Virus record (IMG/VR): IMGVR_UViG_3300025435_000086
Span: 1 to 24,830 of that record
Length of the DNA: 24,830 nt
Origin: a virus
Reading direction: 5' to 3' (one strand)
Positions 1-7,870 of this stretch are shown here, piece by piece. Under the pieces are notes generated by a model that was not told where the DNA came from, did not search any database, and was given only the letters and a program-made list of their open reading frames with translations. The position numbers and the translations under genes are program-made. Numbering within the stretch: the stretch's first letter is position 1; each line of letters starts with the position of its first letter.

Positions 1-1
1 C

Positions 2-196
2 GTTGACGAGGAAGTAATTAAAGAGATTGAAGCTAGAGTAGATGCAGGATGGCGTGTTAAAACCGACATGGAATTGATGATTCGGTATATACGTGCCAAG
101 TTAAAGGAAGAGAATGCAGCTAGATGCACAGTTGATAGAGGGCTTTGTCAGGGTATTTCTTGTACCCAGGATGGATGCAGTAAAGGCAATCCCTAG
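2..196 (+). CDS. 3' end of an unidentified upstream gene (partial)
   Basis: An open frame enters from the left edge and runs 64 codons to a TAG at 194-196. The visible part is charged and helix-prone (it begins VDEEVIKEIEARVDAG) and ends in a short Cys-rich stretch with four cysteines. The last 83 bases overlap the terminase start, which is long for phage genes, so the Cys-rich tail may exist only because the terminase frame constrains it. The position directly before the large terminase is where a small terminase subunit often lies, but I see no motif that shows this. Function is not recognised. Whether it is truly coding depends on sequence left of the window. Confidence 0.45.
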   Translation, partial: VDEEVIKEIEARVDAGWRVKTDMELMIRYIRAKLKEENAARCTVDRGLCQGISCTQDGCSKGNP

Positions 197-1538
197 GTTT
201 CATCGAGAACTTTGGGAAGACTTTTGTAGCGAATACCCCCGTGTAGCACAAGCTGCCCCTCGTGGCACAGCTAAAACAACTGCCGTTACTTTCTCCTGTA
301 CGTTAGCGTCTGCTCTCTTTCGTGACCGAGATTTTATCCTTTTAGTCTCTAAGACTGAAGGGCAGGTAGTCCGCTTCCTAGCCAATATTAAGGCAGAGCT
401 TCTGGTCAATGATGAACTTAAGTCCCAATTTGGGGTTAAAAGGTTCGTCAAAGATACTGAGACTGAGGTTGTAGTCGAGTTATTAGACGGACACCAGTTT
501 TGTATAATAGCTAAAGGTTCCGAACAAGAAGTCCGTGGTCTTCAATGGAACGGTAAACGCCCTAATCTAATCATTATTGATGATGCCGAAGGTGCCGAGC
601 AGGTAATGAACCCCCAGCGTCGTGAGAAGTTCCGTAACTGGCTATTTAACGACCTTTTCCCTTGCGGCTCAGAATACTGCAAGATACGTATGGTAGGAAC
701 AGTCCTCCACATGGATAGTGCTCTAGAGCGACTCTTAAAGGATAATCTCTGGCACAGTAAGCGTTTTGCAGCGCACAATGAAGACTTTACCGAAATACTA
801 TGGCCAGAAAAGCTAGGTAGAGATAAGCTAGAAGAAATACGACAGTCTTATATTAACCAAGGAAACCCTGATGGATATAGCCAGGAATATCTCAATAAGC
901 CTATTGATGCTGAAAACGCCTATTTTCATCGTGACGATTTTGTGCATAGCGATACTCCTGATTACCTTGAGTATTATGCTGCGATTGACTTTGCTATTAC
1001 AAAGAAGACCAAGTCCGACTATACCGTTATTGCGGTGGCGGGCATCGACCAAGAAGGATTAGTCCACGTAGTTGATATTCGTAGGGGCAGGTGGGATGGC
1101 TTTGAGATTATAGAGAATATGTTTTGGATACAGGAAAAGTATGAGCCTAACCTGTTCATAGCAGAGAAAGGGCAGATTAAACATACCCTAGATGCGTTCT
1201 TAAATGCCGAGATGGTTAAACGGGGAATGTACATTAACCTACACGCTGTTACTCCAAAGGTTGACAAAGAACAACGTGCCAAACCATTACAGGCTCGAAT
1301 GAGGGCTGGTGGGGTACGGTTTAATAAGGATAAGAACTGGTACGCTGGTCTAATAGACGAAATGCTAGTCTTCCCAAGAGGACAGCACGATGACCAAGTT
1401 GACGCACTAGCCTATATTGGTCTGGCTTTAGACAAGGTAACTATGGCACCGACCAAAGAAGAAATAGACGATGAAGAGTACGAAAAAGAATACGGTGGCG
1501 GTTTATTTGAAGGTCAGTCAGTCTATACAGGTTACTAG
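114..1538 (+). CDS. terL: Terminase large subunit (DNA packaging ATPase-nuclease)
   Basis: This is the motor that pumps phage DNA into the prohead through the portal and cuts the concatemer. The 474 residues have the usual two-domain order. The N-terminal ATPase shows a Walker A-like loop APRGTAKTT (about 48-56), a Walker B strand NLIIIDDAEG (151-160) and a coupling motif VGTVLHMDS (194-202). The C-terminal RNase H-like nuclease shows the acidic triad positions AAIDFA (D292), IAEKG (E351) and HDDQVDA (D426/D427). Length is normal for the family. The ATG at 114 is preceded by AAGGAAG at a suitable distance, and earlier in-frame codons are closed by stops, so this start is well supported. It opens the late gene block and is followed by a promoter-like gap and the portal gene. 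The packaging type (pac or cos) cannot be told from this sequence alone. Confidence 0.96.
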   Translation: MQLDAQLIEGFVRVFLVPRMDAVKAIPRFHRELWEDFCSEYPRVAQAAPRGTAKTTAVTFSCTLASALFRDRDFILLVSKTEGQVVRFLANIKAELLVNDELKSQFGVKRFVKDTETEVVVELLDGHQFCIIAKGSEQEVRGLQWNGKRPNLIIIDDAEGAEQVMNPQRREKFRNWLFNDLFPCGSEYCKIRMVGTVLHMDSALERLLKDNLWHSKRFAAHNEDFTEILWPEKLGRDKLEEIRQSYINQGNPDGYSQEYLNKPIDAENAYFHRDDFVHSDTPDYLEYYAAIDFAITKKTKSDYTVIAVAGIDQEGLVHVVDIRRGRWDGFEIIENMFWIQEKYEPNLFIAEKGQIKHTLDAFLNAEMVKRGMYINLHAVTPKVDKEQRAKPLQARMRAGGVRFNKDKNWYAGLIDEMLVFPRGQHDDQVDALAYIGLALDKVTMAPTKEEIDDEEYEKEYGGGLFEGQSVYTGY

Positions 1539-1573
1539 ACAATAAATTCTGTGTCTAGGAATAGTGTTAGGTA

Positions 1574-1602
1574 TTGACTCTGTTACAATACTGTAGTATT
1601 TT
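1574..1602. promoter_or_regulatory. Possible sigma70-type promoter before the portal gene (+ strand)
   Basis: In the 88-base gap between terminase and portal there is TTGACT (1574-1579), a 17-base spacer and TATTTT (1597-1602). The -35 box matches the consensus at five of six bases and the -10 box at four of six, with ideal spacing. It is the only gap of this size in the head module, which fits a start point for head-gene transcription. The portal ATG at 1627 has its own AAGG ribosome site just upstream. The call rests on sequence pattern only. Confidence 0.45.
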
Positions 1603-1626
1603 CCTTTAAAGATTATAAGGTAAACA

Positions 1627-3651
1627 ATGAAAATAGAAGAACTCCTGCGTTCCCCCAATATCGCTGAAGATATGGATTCAGAGGAGTTATCCTCATTAGG
1701 CTTCCGATTGATGGATGAAATCAATCTTGACTTAACTTCCCGTTTAGATTGGGAAGAGCGTAATGAGAAAGCCAGCAAGTTGGCTCTTCAAGTAGTTGAG
1801 CGTAAAACGTTCCCTTGGCCTGGTGCTTCTAATGTGAAGTTCCCCTTGATTACTATTGCTGCAATGCAGTATCATAGTCGTGCGTACCCTGCATTAATTT
1901 CCAATAACGAAGTAGTCAAATGTAAGGTGTACGGTAAAGATGACGATGGCGAAATGCACAAACGTGCAGACCGCATCTCCCGTCACATGACATACCAAGT
2001 AATGGAAGAAGATGAAGGTTGGGAAGAAAACACTGACAAGACTTTGCTGGTTCAAGCTATTGCTGGTACCGCAATTAAGAAGTCTTATTTTGACCCAGTA
2101 AAAGGTCATAATGTCTCTGAGCTTGTTCTTCCTAATGATTTCATTGTCAATTACTATACCAAGTCAATTGCAGAATCCCCAAGAGTCTCACATCGAATTC
2201 TTTTGTCTTCCAACGACCTGCACGAGCGTCAGGTACGTGGCGTATTTTTAAAAGTAGAAGACGAAGTACAACCCAGTCTTCCTAACGTCTCTATGCTTAC
2301 CCAAGCTAAAGAAGACGCACAAGGTGTTCGTCAACAATCAGGTGACCCTGATACTCCTTACGAATTTTTTGAAACTCACTTTTGGCATGACTTCGATGAA
2401 GATGGATACAAAGAGCCGTACATTGCCTACATCCGTAGAGACACTGGCAAAATATACCGTATTGTCGCCCGATACTTTGAAGACTCAATTGAGTACCACA
2501 ACGGTGAAATTATCCGAATTAAGCCTGAACAGTACTTCACAAAGTATGGCTTTGTTCCTAGCCCAGACGGTGGCTTCTACGATTTAGGCTTTGGCGTATT
2601 GCTTGGGCCTACTAATGACTCGGTAAACACCATTGTTAATCAGTTGATTGATGCTGGTACGATGAGCGTTACTGGCGGTGGATTCTTAGGACGTGGCGTT
2701 AAGATTAAAGGTGGAGACTACACATTCAAACCACATGAGTGGAAACGTGTAGACAGTACTGGCGATGACCTCCGTGCCAACATTTTCCCATTGCCTATCC
2801 GTGAACCTAACGGTGTATCGTTCCAATTATTGCAACTGCTTATCAACTATGGTGAGCGTATTGCTGGTGCAACCGATATGATGACAGGCGTAAGCCCTGG
2901 TCAAAACACTCCTGCTGAGACAAGTCGTAACGTAGTAGAGCAGGGTATGAAAGTATTTAATGGTATCTACAAGCGTACTTGGAGAGCCATGAAAGAAGAA
3001 TTCCAAAAGCTATATCGTCTAAACCAACTCTATCTGCCAAGTGAGCCAATAGAGTTTGAGTACAACAACGAACTACAATTCGTGTTGCCTGACGACTATT
3101 CTATGGATATGAAGTTAGTTAAACCTGCTGCCGACCCTAATGTTGTTTCAGATAGTCAACGTCAGATGCAAGCACAAGCCGTATTACAGTTAGCACAATC
3201 CTCTGGTGGCTTCAATATGTATGAAGTCCAAAAGCGTTACTTAGATGCACTTAAAGTAAACGCTATTGACCAGATTCTCCCTGACCCTAAAGGCCCTAAC
3301 GCTATCAAGCCAGGCCCATCGGAAAAAATGCAAATCGAGAAGATGAAGAACGATGAGCGTCAGATGAATCACCAACTCAAATTTAAACTTGGTATTGCCA
3401 AGCTCATGCAAGAAGCAGAGCTACAGCAAGCCAAGATTACCGAGCTACAAGCTAAAGCAGTATTGGAACTTGAACAAGCAGATGGCGTTCAATCTGGTCA
3501 TGCTATAGCTATGTTAGAAGCCCAAATCGGTGCTAAGAGAGCACACGTAGATGGGATTATTAAGTCAATAGAGATGATGCAAAACTTAGATAAGGAATCA
3601 AGCAATGACGGAGCAGGAATTCAAGGAATGGAAGAGCTACCACGTAACTGA
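1627..3651 (+). CDS. Portal protein (P22-like)
   Basis: The portal is the dodecameric ring at one head vertex through which DNA enters and leaves. It also nucleates head assembly and binds the tail-neck proteins. At 674 residues this is the large P22-type portal. The N-terminal part carries a run typical of this family around residues 60-80 (FPWPGASNVKFPLI), followed by a long alpha/beta body. Near the end, about residues 565-655, there is a long, strongly charged, Gln-rich coiled coil, which corresponds to the C-terminal barrel region of P22-like portals that extends into the head. AAGG at 1617-1620 precedes the ATG. The end overlaps the next small gene by 47 bases. The gp4-like and gp10-like genes further downstream support the P22-type assignment. 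Confidence 0.93.
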   Translation: MKIEELLRSPNIAEDMDSEELSSLGFRLMDEINLDLTSRLDWEERNEKASKLALQVVERKTFPWPGASNVKFPLITIAAMQYHSRAYPALISNNEVVKCKVYGKDDDGEMHKRADRISRHMTYQVMEEDEGWEENTDKTLLVQAIAGTAIKKSYFDPVKGHNVSELVLPNDFIVNYYTKSIAESPRVSHRILLSSNDLHERQVRGVFLKVEDEVQPSLPNVSMLTQAKEDAQGVRQQSGDPDTPYEFFETHFWHDFDEDGYKEPYIAYIRRDTGKIYRIVARYFEDSIEYHNGEIIRIKPEQYFTKYGFVPSPDGGFYDLGFGVLLGPTNDSVNTIVNQLIDAGTMSVTGGGFLGRGVKIKGGDYTFKPHEWKRVDSTGDDLRANIFPLPIREPNGVSFQLLQLLINYGERIAGATDMMTGVSPGQNTPAETSRNVVEQGMKVFNGIYKRTWRAMKEEFQKLYRLNQLYLPSEPIEFEYNNELQFVLPDDYSMDMKLVKPAADPNVVSDSQRQMQAQAVLQLAQSSGGFNMYEVQKRYLDALKVNAIDQILPDPKGPNAIKPGPSEKMQIEKMKNDERQMNHQLKFKLGIAKLMQEAELQQAKITELQAKAVLELEQADGVQSGHAIAMLEAQIGAKRAHVDGIIKSIEMMQNLDKESSNDGAGIQGMEELPRN

Positions 3652-3811
3652 GGAATTCTTTAATTTTTTAAAGAAAGCTAAAGTTGAAACCCAAGAGGCG
3701 TGGGCTAATCGACAGTTTGTAACTGACGGGGAAAATCAGTTTGCATTGGGTGGGGTATATTCCATCAATCAAATTCTTGATTTGACTTATGAAGATATTA
3801 CGGGGGTCTAA
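3605..3811 (+). CDS. Small hypothetical protein between portal and co-chaperonin
   Basis: A 68-residue protein, mildly acidic, with an aromatic helix-like first half (about residues 8-38) and no signal peptide or membrane segment. I do not recognise the family. The ATG at 3605 has AAGGA at 3592-3596 with eight bases between, so translation from inside the portal gene end is credible despite the 47-base overlap. Its stop overlaps the next start (TAATG), which suggests translational coupling to the co-chaperonin gene. A role in head assembly is suggested only by location. Confidence 0.75.
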   Translation: MTEQEFKEWKSYHVTEEFFNFLKKAKVETQEAWANRQFVTDGENQFALGGVYSINQILDLTYEDITGV

Positions 3812-4134
3812 TGAATACATCAGGATGGAAGCCAACAGGACATCGTGTCTTGGTAAAGGTCACGAAAGTTGAAGAAGTATCTCAAGGCGGCATTATTATT
3901 CCCAAAGACGTTACTAAGCGAGAACAGCTTGGTCAAGACGGTGGAATCGTCGTCGAAGTTGGGAATACTGCTTATTCCGACCAAGAATCCCCTTGGTGTA
4001 AAGTCGGTGACTACGTCAAGTTTGGACGTTACGCTGGTCAACTTATCACCCCAGACGAATCAGAAGACGGAATCGAATACCGAGTCTTAAACGATTTAGA
4101 TATATGCCTTACCAAACTAGGAGATAGCAAATGA
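3811..4134 (+). CDS. groES: GroES-like co-chaperonin (Cpn10)
   Basis: A 107-residue protein with the Cpn10 layout. GroES caps the GroEL folding chamber, and phage versions such as T4 gp31 replace host GroES to fold the capsid protein. Here HRVLVKVTKVEE (11-22) matches the first strand of GroES, GGIII (26-30) sits where the mobile loop carries the hydrophobic tripeptide that docks on GroEL, GGIVVEVGN (44-52) matches the strand after the loop, CKVGDYVKFGRYAG (63-76) matches the conserved KVGD segment, and YRVLNDLDICLTKL (90-103) matches the last strand. The gene lies between portal and scaffold with TAATG and ATGA overlaps on both sides and a GGGGG ribosome site, so it is co-expressed with head genes. 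No GroEL gene is in this window, so it presumably works with host GroEL. That last point is inference. Confidence 0.9.
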   Translation: MNTSGWKPTGHRVLVKVTKVEEVSQGGIIIPKDVTKREQLGQDGGIVVEVGNTAYSDQESPWCKVGDYVKFGRYAGQLITPDESEDGIEYRVLNDLDICLTKLGDSK

Positions 4135-4961
4135 GTGAAGAATTAGCCCAAGTAGCACCTGAGTCATTAGATGGTTCAGCATCCCAAGAAGTAGAAGCAG
4201 GTGTGCAGTCTGACGCTACACCTGATATTGATGAAGAGACGTTAGCCGAGGCAAAACGCCAAGGTTGGGTTCCCCAAGAAGACTATAACGGCCCAGAAGA
4301 CAAATGGGTTGACGCAAAAACCTTTGTAAAAAAAGGTAAAGAGATTAATGCTCTGTTGCGGAAAGACAACGACTTCCTAAAGCGTGAAGTGGCTGAAATG
4401 AAGTCCACAATGAACGAATTTAAAAAGTTCCATGCTGAGACTGAAAAACGGGCTTATGACCGTGCAATGGCAGACTTGCGTGACCAAAAGAAAGAAGCTA
4501 TTTCTACTGGTGACGGAGACAAGGTTCTGCAGATTGATGACGCTATTGATGACCTTAAAGCTCGTAAACCTGACCCTGTAGCTGCTCGTGCATCTAATCA
4601 ACCTGACCCATCATTCGTTCAGTGGAATGAAGAAAATGCTTGGTTTGGCAAAGACACAGAATTGACTAATGAAGCTAACCTAATCGGTGAAGTTATCAAG
4701 CGTCAAAACCCAACATTGATTGGTTCTGAGTTCCTAGACGAGGTTACTAAGCGTGTTAAGAAGATGTATCCTGAAAAGTTTACCAATACTAACCGTGCAA
4801 GACCATCTCCTGTAGAGGGAACAACCGCTCCTAAGTCTAATCAAAAGGGCGGTAAGGGATATAACGACTTGCCTCCTGAAGCTAAAGCAGCTTGTCAGAA
4901 GTTTGAAAAGCAGGGTTTAATTACCCGTGAGGCTTACCTTAAAGAATATTTTGGTGAATAA
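4131..4961 (+). CDS. Probable head scaffolding protein
   Basis: Scaffolding proteins guide capsid subunits into a prohead and then leave. I do not see a catalytic motif. The call rests on position (after portal, before capsid) and architecture. The 276 residues start with an acidic, low-complexity stretch (1-50), followed by a conserved-looking segment with GWVPQEDYNGPEDKWVDA (about 46-63), a long charged coiled coil (about 75-150), a central SFVQWNEENAWF segment (about 161-172) and a short basic, helical C-terminal region. Such a coiled-coil core with a basic tail that contacts capsid protein is known for P22-type scaffolds. The start overlaps the co-chaperonin stop (ATGA). Confidence 0.78.
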   Translation: MSEELAQVAPESLDGSASQEVEAGVQSDATPDIDEETLAEAKRQGWVPQEDYNGPEDKWVDAKTFVKKGKEINALLRKDNDFLKREVAEMKSTMNEFKKFHAETEKRAYDRAMADLRDQKKEAISTGDGDKVLQIDDAIDDLKARKPDPVAARASNQPDPSFVQWNEENAWFGKDTELTNEANLIGEVIKRQNPTLIGSEFLDEVTKRVKKMYPEKFTNTNRARPSPVEGTTAPKSNQKGGKGYNDLPPEAKAACQKFEKQGLITREAYLKEYFGE

Positions 4962-4964
4962 CCA

Positions 4965-4992
4965 TTGTATTTATAGTAAAATCACTTAAAAT
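4965..4992. promoter_or_regulatory. Weak promoter-like sequence before the 165-aa gene (+ strand)
   Basis: The 48-base gap after the scaffold gene is AT-rich and holds TTGTAT (4965-4970), a 16-base spacer and TAAAAT (4987-4992). A second -10-like TAAAAT lies at 4977-4982. From the downstream box the expected transcription start would fall on or next to the AGGAG ribosome site at 4998-5002, which argues against it. The call is therefore weak. Confidence 0.2.
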
Positions 4993-5009
4993 AAGTTAGG
5001 AGTATTACA

Positions 5010-5507
5010 ATGCCAAGAGTAAGCAAAAAAGAAAGCAGTCCTGAAACATTAGTTCGTTCGGTATCTGAACGAGAAACCGAGACAGTTCGGTCACAGGCTC
5101 AACGCCCTAGACGTAACTCAATTGGTGTTCCAAGACTGACTTTGGCTGTAAAGTTTGAAATTCCTGGTCATCACCTTTGTTGGATGAATGACGATGGGAA
5201 CGTAGAATCAGCACTAGATAGCGGATATGAGTTTGTTACAAGAGGTGAGACAGAGTTAGAGAATGGCGTAACGCCTTCAAACGTCGACATGAGTGACAAA
5301 ATCAAACAAAAGGTAGGAACTACACAGCAAGGCGATATACTTTACGCATACTTGATGAAGATTAAAAATGAATGGCATGAGGAAGATATGGCCAGCATTG
5401 AAGCTCAAAATAAGATGGTAGAAGACGCAATTGCTAGTGGAAATATTAATGGAGCCGTTGGTCAAGATGGGCGTTATAACGCTGGCATCTCGATTAAGCG
5501 GAACTAA
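5010..5507 (+). CDS. Conserved-type hypothetical protein between scaffold and head genes
   Basis: A 165-residue protein. The first 35 residues are basic, Ser/Arg/Glu-rich and probably disordered. A compact segment follows around residues 42-80 with LAVKFEIPGHHLCWMNDDGN and SGYEFV, which looks like a small beta-rich domain. The C-terminal half is helical and charged and ends basic. I cannot assign a function. Its place between scaffold and capsid genes and the strong AGGAG site seven bases before the ATG suggest high late expression and a virion or assembly role, which is inference. Confidence 0.8.
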   Translation: MPRVSKKESSPETLVRSVSERETETVRSQAQRPRRNSIGVPRLTLAVKFEIPGHHLCWMNDDGNVESALDSGYEFVTRGETELENGVTPSNVDMSDKIKQKVGTTQQGDILYAYLMKIKNEWHEEDMASIEAQNKMVEDAIASGNINGAVGQDGRYNAGISIKRN

Positions 5508-5534
5508 ACTTAATTTAATTGGAGCTTTATCATA

Positions 5535-6131
5535 ATGGCGAATTTAAACGCACCATTCGGCTTTTCAGCCGTGATTTATGGTACAAGTGGCGTTAACAAC
5601 CAGCAACAACGTGTTTACTACATTCCATCGACAGATACCTCTGCGTATTACATCGGTGACGTAGTAAAAACAATTGATGGCGGTGATGCTAATGGTACCC
5701 CTGCAATTGCAAAATGTGCATCTGGCGACACACCTCGTGGCGTTGTAACAAGCATTTTGATTTCTAACCCTAACAACCCTTCTATTCAGGGTACAAACCT
5801 TGACTTGACGACTACTAGCGTTCCTGCTTCTAAGTCACAAGCATACTACTTGCTAGTCAACGATGACCCAGACCAAGTCTATTGCATCCAAGGTGACAGC
5901 ACTACATTTGCAACAACTGACATGAATAAGAACGCATCCTACACTGTAGCTGCTCCTTCTATTTCAAATCAGCAATCTGCAACTGTATTAACAGGTACCA
6001 CCACATCTTCTACTGCAGTATTGAAGATTGTTGGAATTGAACCAATCCCAGGTAACAACTTGGGGCCTTATGTACGTTTCTTTGTATTGTTCAACAATGC
6101 AGAGTTGTTACGTCCATCTGCTGGCATTTAA
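5535..6131 (+). CDS. Probable capsid decoration / head structural protein
   Basis: A 198-residue protein, rich in Thr, Ser, Asn and Gly, with an alternating beta-strand pattern and few charged residues. It begins MANLNAPFGFSAV, an opening I associate with phage head-region structural proteins found just before the major capsid gene. There are no catalytic motifs, membrane segments or coiled coils. A decoration or capsid-cement role is the best guess from location and beta-rich composition. A GGAG ribosome site lies before the ATG, and the major capsid gene follows after 15 bases that hold its own AGGAG site. Confidence 0.68.
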   Translation: MANLNAPFGFSAVIYGTSGVNNQQQRVYYIPSTDTSAYYIGDVVKTIDGGDANGTPAIAKCASGDTPRGVVTSILISNPNNPSIQGTNLDLTTTSVPASKSQAYYLLVNDDPDQVYCIQGDSTTFATTDMNKNASYTVAAPSISNQQSATVLTGTTTSSTAVLKIVGIEPIPGNNLGPYVRFFVLFNNAELLRPSAGI

Positions 6132-6146
6132 TTAGGAGAATAAATA

Positions 6147-7088
6147 ATGGCTGGTATTATTACAACTGGTTCGTTTCCAAAAGCACTGTGGCCTGGTATT
6201 AAGGCTTGGTGGGGTCGTTCATACAATGAACATCCTATCGAATACACAGACTTGTTCGATACAACCACATCTGACAAAAACTACGAAGAGTACGTCCAAG
6301 CTACTGGCTTCGGTCTTGCTCCACAAAAACCACAAGGTCAAGGCGTTGTTTACGACTCTGAGACTCAAGGTTTCGTAACTCGTTTAACTAACGTTGCATA
6401 CGGCTTGGGCTACATCGTTACCCAAGAAGAACTTGCTGACAACCTCTATGAAGTTGTTTCCAAGCGTCGTGCTGCTGCTAACGCTTTCTCTATGCGTCAA
6501 ACCAAAGAGAACGTTGCTGCTAACGTATACAACAACGCTTTCTCTAACAGCTATGCTGGTGGCGACGGTGTTTCATTGTTGAACGCAACTCACCCTAACA
6601 CCTCTGGTGGTACATTTAGCAACTTGTTAACTACTGCAGCTAACTTGTCTGAAGCCGCTATTGAGAACTTGATTATTCAACAGATGTTAGCGTTGAACGA
6701 CCGTGGACTACGCATCAACTTGATGCCACGTTCTATCATAGTTCACCCAAGCAACTGGTTTGAAGCTAATCGCATTCTCAAGTCTGTATATTCATACAAC
6801 ACTGGTGCTAACCCTCCTGGTACTGCAAGTAACGCTGTAAACGTATTACACGCTACTAACGCATTGCCTGAAGGTATCAAGATGAACCATTACCTCACAA
6901 GTACTAAAGCATTCTTTATTCGTGCTAACGTACCTATGAATACAGGTATGATTCACCAAGAGCGTCAAGCAATCACGTTTGACCAAGACAATGACTTTGA
7001 TACGATGAATGCTAAAGCTAAATCGTATGAGCGTTATGCCTTCGGTTGGGGCGACCCACGTGCATTGTGGGGCACACCTGGAGTTTAA
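6147..7088 (+). CDS. Major capsid protein
   Basis: This protein forms the icosahedral shell. The 313 residues have the features of an HK97-fold phage capsid protein. An N-terminal arm (about 1-60, with ALWPGIKAWWGRSYNEHP) is followed by a helix-rich region with the Gln/Glu-rich turn IVTQEELADNLYEVVSKR (about 90-107), a segment with IIVHPSNWFEANRIL (about 197-211), and a C-terminal region ending ERYAFGWGDPRALWG. I see no N-terminal protease domain or delta-domain. TTAGGAG stands just before the start. The gene is placed last in the head module and a strong terminator follows 22 bases after the stop, as is common for highly expressed capsid genes. Confidence 0.92.
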   Translation: MAGIITTGSFPKALWPGIKAWWGRSYNEHPIEYTDLFDTTTSDKNYEEYVQATGFGLAPQKPQGQGVVYDSETQGFVTRLTNVAYGLGYIVTQEELADNLYEVVSKRRAAANAFSMRQTKENVAANVYNNAFSNSYAGGDGVSLLNATHPNTSGGTFSNLLTTAANLSEAAIENLIIQQMLALNDRGLRINLMPRSIIVHPSNWFEANRILKSVYSYNTGANPPGTASNAVNVLHATNALPEGIKMNHYLTSTKAFFIRANVPMNTGMIHQERQAITFDQDNDFDTMNAKAKSYERYAFGWGDPRALWGTPGV

Positions 7089-7109
7089 TTAACTCGCACG
7101 TGAGCGATT

Positions 7110-7146
7110 CCCCCTAGTTTCCCAAAAGGTCTCTAGGGGGTTTTTT
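7110..7146 (+). terminator. Strong rho-independent terminator after the capsid gene
   Basis: CCCCCTAG (7110-7117) pairs perfectly with CTAGGGGG (7133-7140) around a 15-base loop, followed at once by six T (7141-7146). It lies 22 bases after the major capsid stop. The next gene starts only 22 bases downstream. Confidence 0.93.
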
Positions 7147-7168
7147 CTCTAACTTAAAGGAAAAAATT

Positions 7169-7303
7169 ATGCCTAATAAAAAATTACGTGAAGGTCAGTC
7201 TATTGGAATGGGCGTAAAAGCTCCAGTTCAAAAGCCTACTAAAGACAAAGTTAAGAACCCAATGCAATCAACCAAAGCAAAGAAGCCTAAAGGCGGTTAT
7301 TAA
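7169..7303 (+). CDS. Small lysine-rich protein (44 aa)
   Basis: An ATG at 7169 with AAAGG eight bases upstream opens 44 codons to a TAA at 7301-7303. The product is strongly basic, with 11 lysines and one arginine, few hydrophobic residues and a Gly-Gly-Tyr end, so it is probably disordered or nucleic-acid binding. It is the first gene after the capsid terminator, and the next gene starts two bases after its stop. The family is not recognised, but ribosome site, spacing and fit between neighbours support coding. Confidence 0.68.
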   Translation: MPNKKLREGQSIGMGVKAPVQKPTKDKVKNPMQSTKAKKPKGGY

Positions 7304-7305
7304 TC

Positions 7306-7713
7306 ATGGGTACTCATATTCTTCCATTTCAAATCCTTAATGATGGCTATAGAAATGCCACATTAAAGATTGCAGGATATGTTAATGGTACAGATGTTAC
7401 CGCTTACACAGTTCTTGACCCAAGCACATTAAGTCCTATTGATGCACAAGGAACATTAGCAAAAACAGTCCGTATCAAACGTATTAATTTTGACATTCAA
7501 GATGGAATTCAAGCTACTTTAAACTGGGATGGTGCTACCCCTCAACTATTGTGGGAGTGTACTGGTCGTGGTGAAATTAAAGCTGGCCCATTTGGTGGCA
7601 TTACTGATAACGCAACAACACCTAATGGCAATATTACTTTGACAACTTTGGGTGGTGCAACAACTACCTTAAATACATCATTTGTAATTGTTTTAGAAAT
7701 TATCAAAGATTAA
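7306..7713 (+). CDS. Probable virion structural protein (135 aa, beta-rich)
   Basis: The 135 residues show alternating beta strands, few charges and a Thr/Gly/Asn-rich end. The segments NDGYRNATLKIAGYVNGTDVT (about 12-32, quoted here only as a region), VLDPSTLSP and AGPFGGITDN resemble a small protein often found downstream of capsid genes in aquatic podoviruses, which I believe to be virion-associated. No function can be shown. Its location among structural genes points to a head-tail or tail component. Confidence 0.7.
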   Translation: MGTHILPFQILNDGYRNATLKIAGYVNGTDVTAYTVLDPSTLSPIDAQGTLAKTVRIKRINFDIQDGIQATLNWDGATPQLLWECTGRGEIKAGPFGGITDNATTPNGNITLTTLGGATTTLNTSFVIVLEIIKD

Positions 7714-7714
7714 T

Positions 7715-7870
7715 ATGCAAGTAGTCAACACTAACGCTAAAGAAGCACAGATTATCGCTACTATTACACGTGCAGACGGTACAGTAGAGGAATTGGGCGT
7801 TATTGATTACTGGCATAAAAACCCAATTAAACGCATTATTTGGAGAATTAAAAAATGGCTACCTTATTAG
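7715..7870 (+). CDS. Small protein with basic aromatic C-terminus (51 aa)
   Basis: The frame opens with ATG at 7715, one base after the previous stop, and runs 51 codons to TAG at 7868-7870, overlapping the next gene by 16 bases. The first half looks like a small beta hairpin (AQIIATITRADGTVEELGVI). The second half is a basic, Trp-rich helix (DYWHKNPIKRIIWRIKKWLP) that could bind a membrane or nucleic acid. The upstream ribosome site is weak, so translation may be coupled to the previous gene. Function is not recognised. Confidence 0.65.
   Translation: MQVVNTNAKEAQIIATITRADGTVEELGVIDYWHKNPIKRIIWRIKKWLPY

Noticed and set aside
871-1062. Out-of-frame + strand open frame inside terminase
   Set aside because: It is fully inside the nuclease-coding part of terminase, hydrophobic by frame shift only, and has no credible ribosome site.
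7040-7168. Search for a promoter just before or after the capsid terminator
   Set aside because: No -35/-10 pair with 16-18 base spacing was found. The best TTGTGG...TTTAAT pair has a 13-base spacer.
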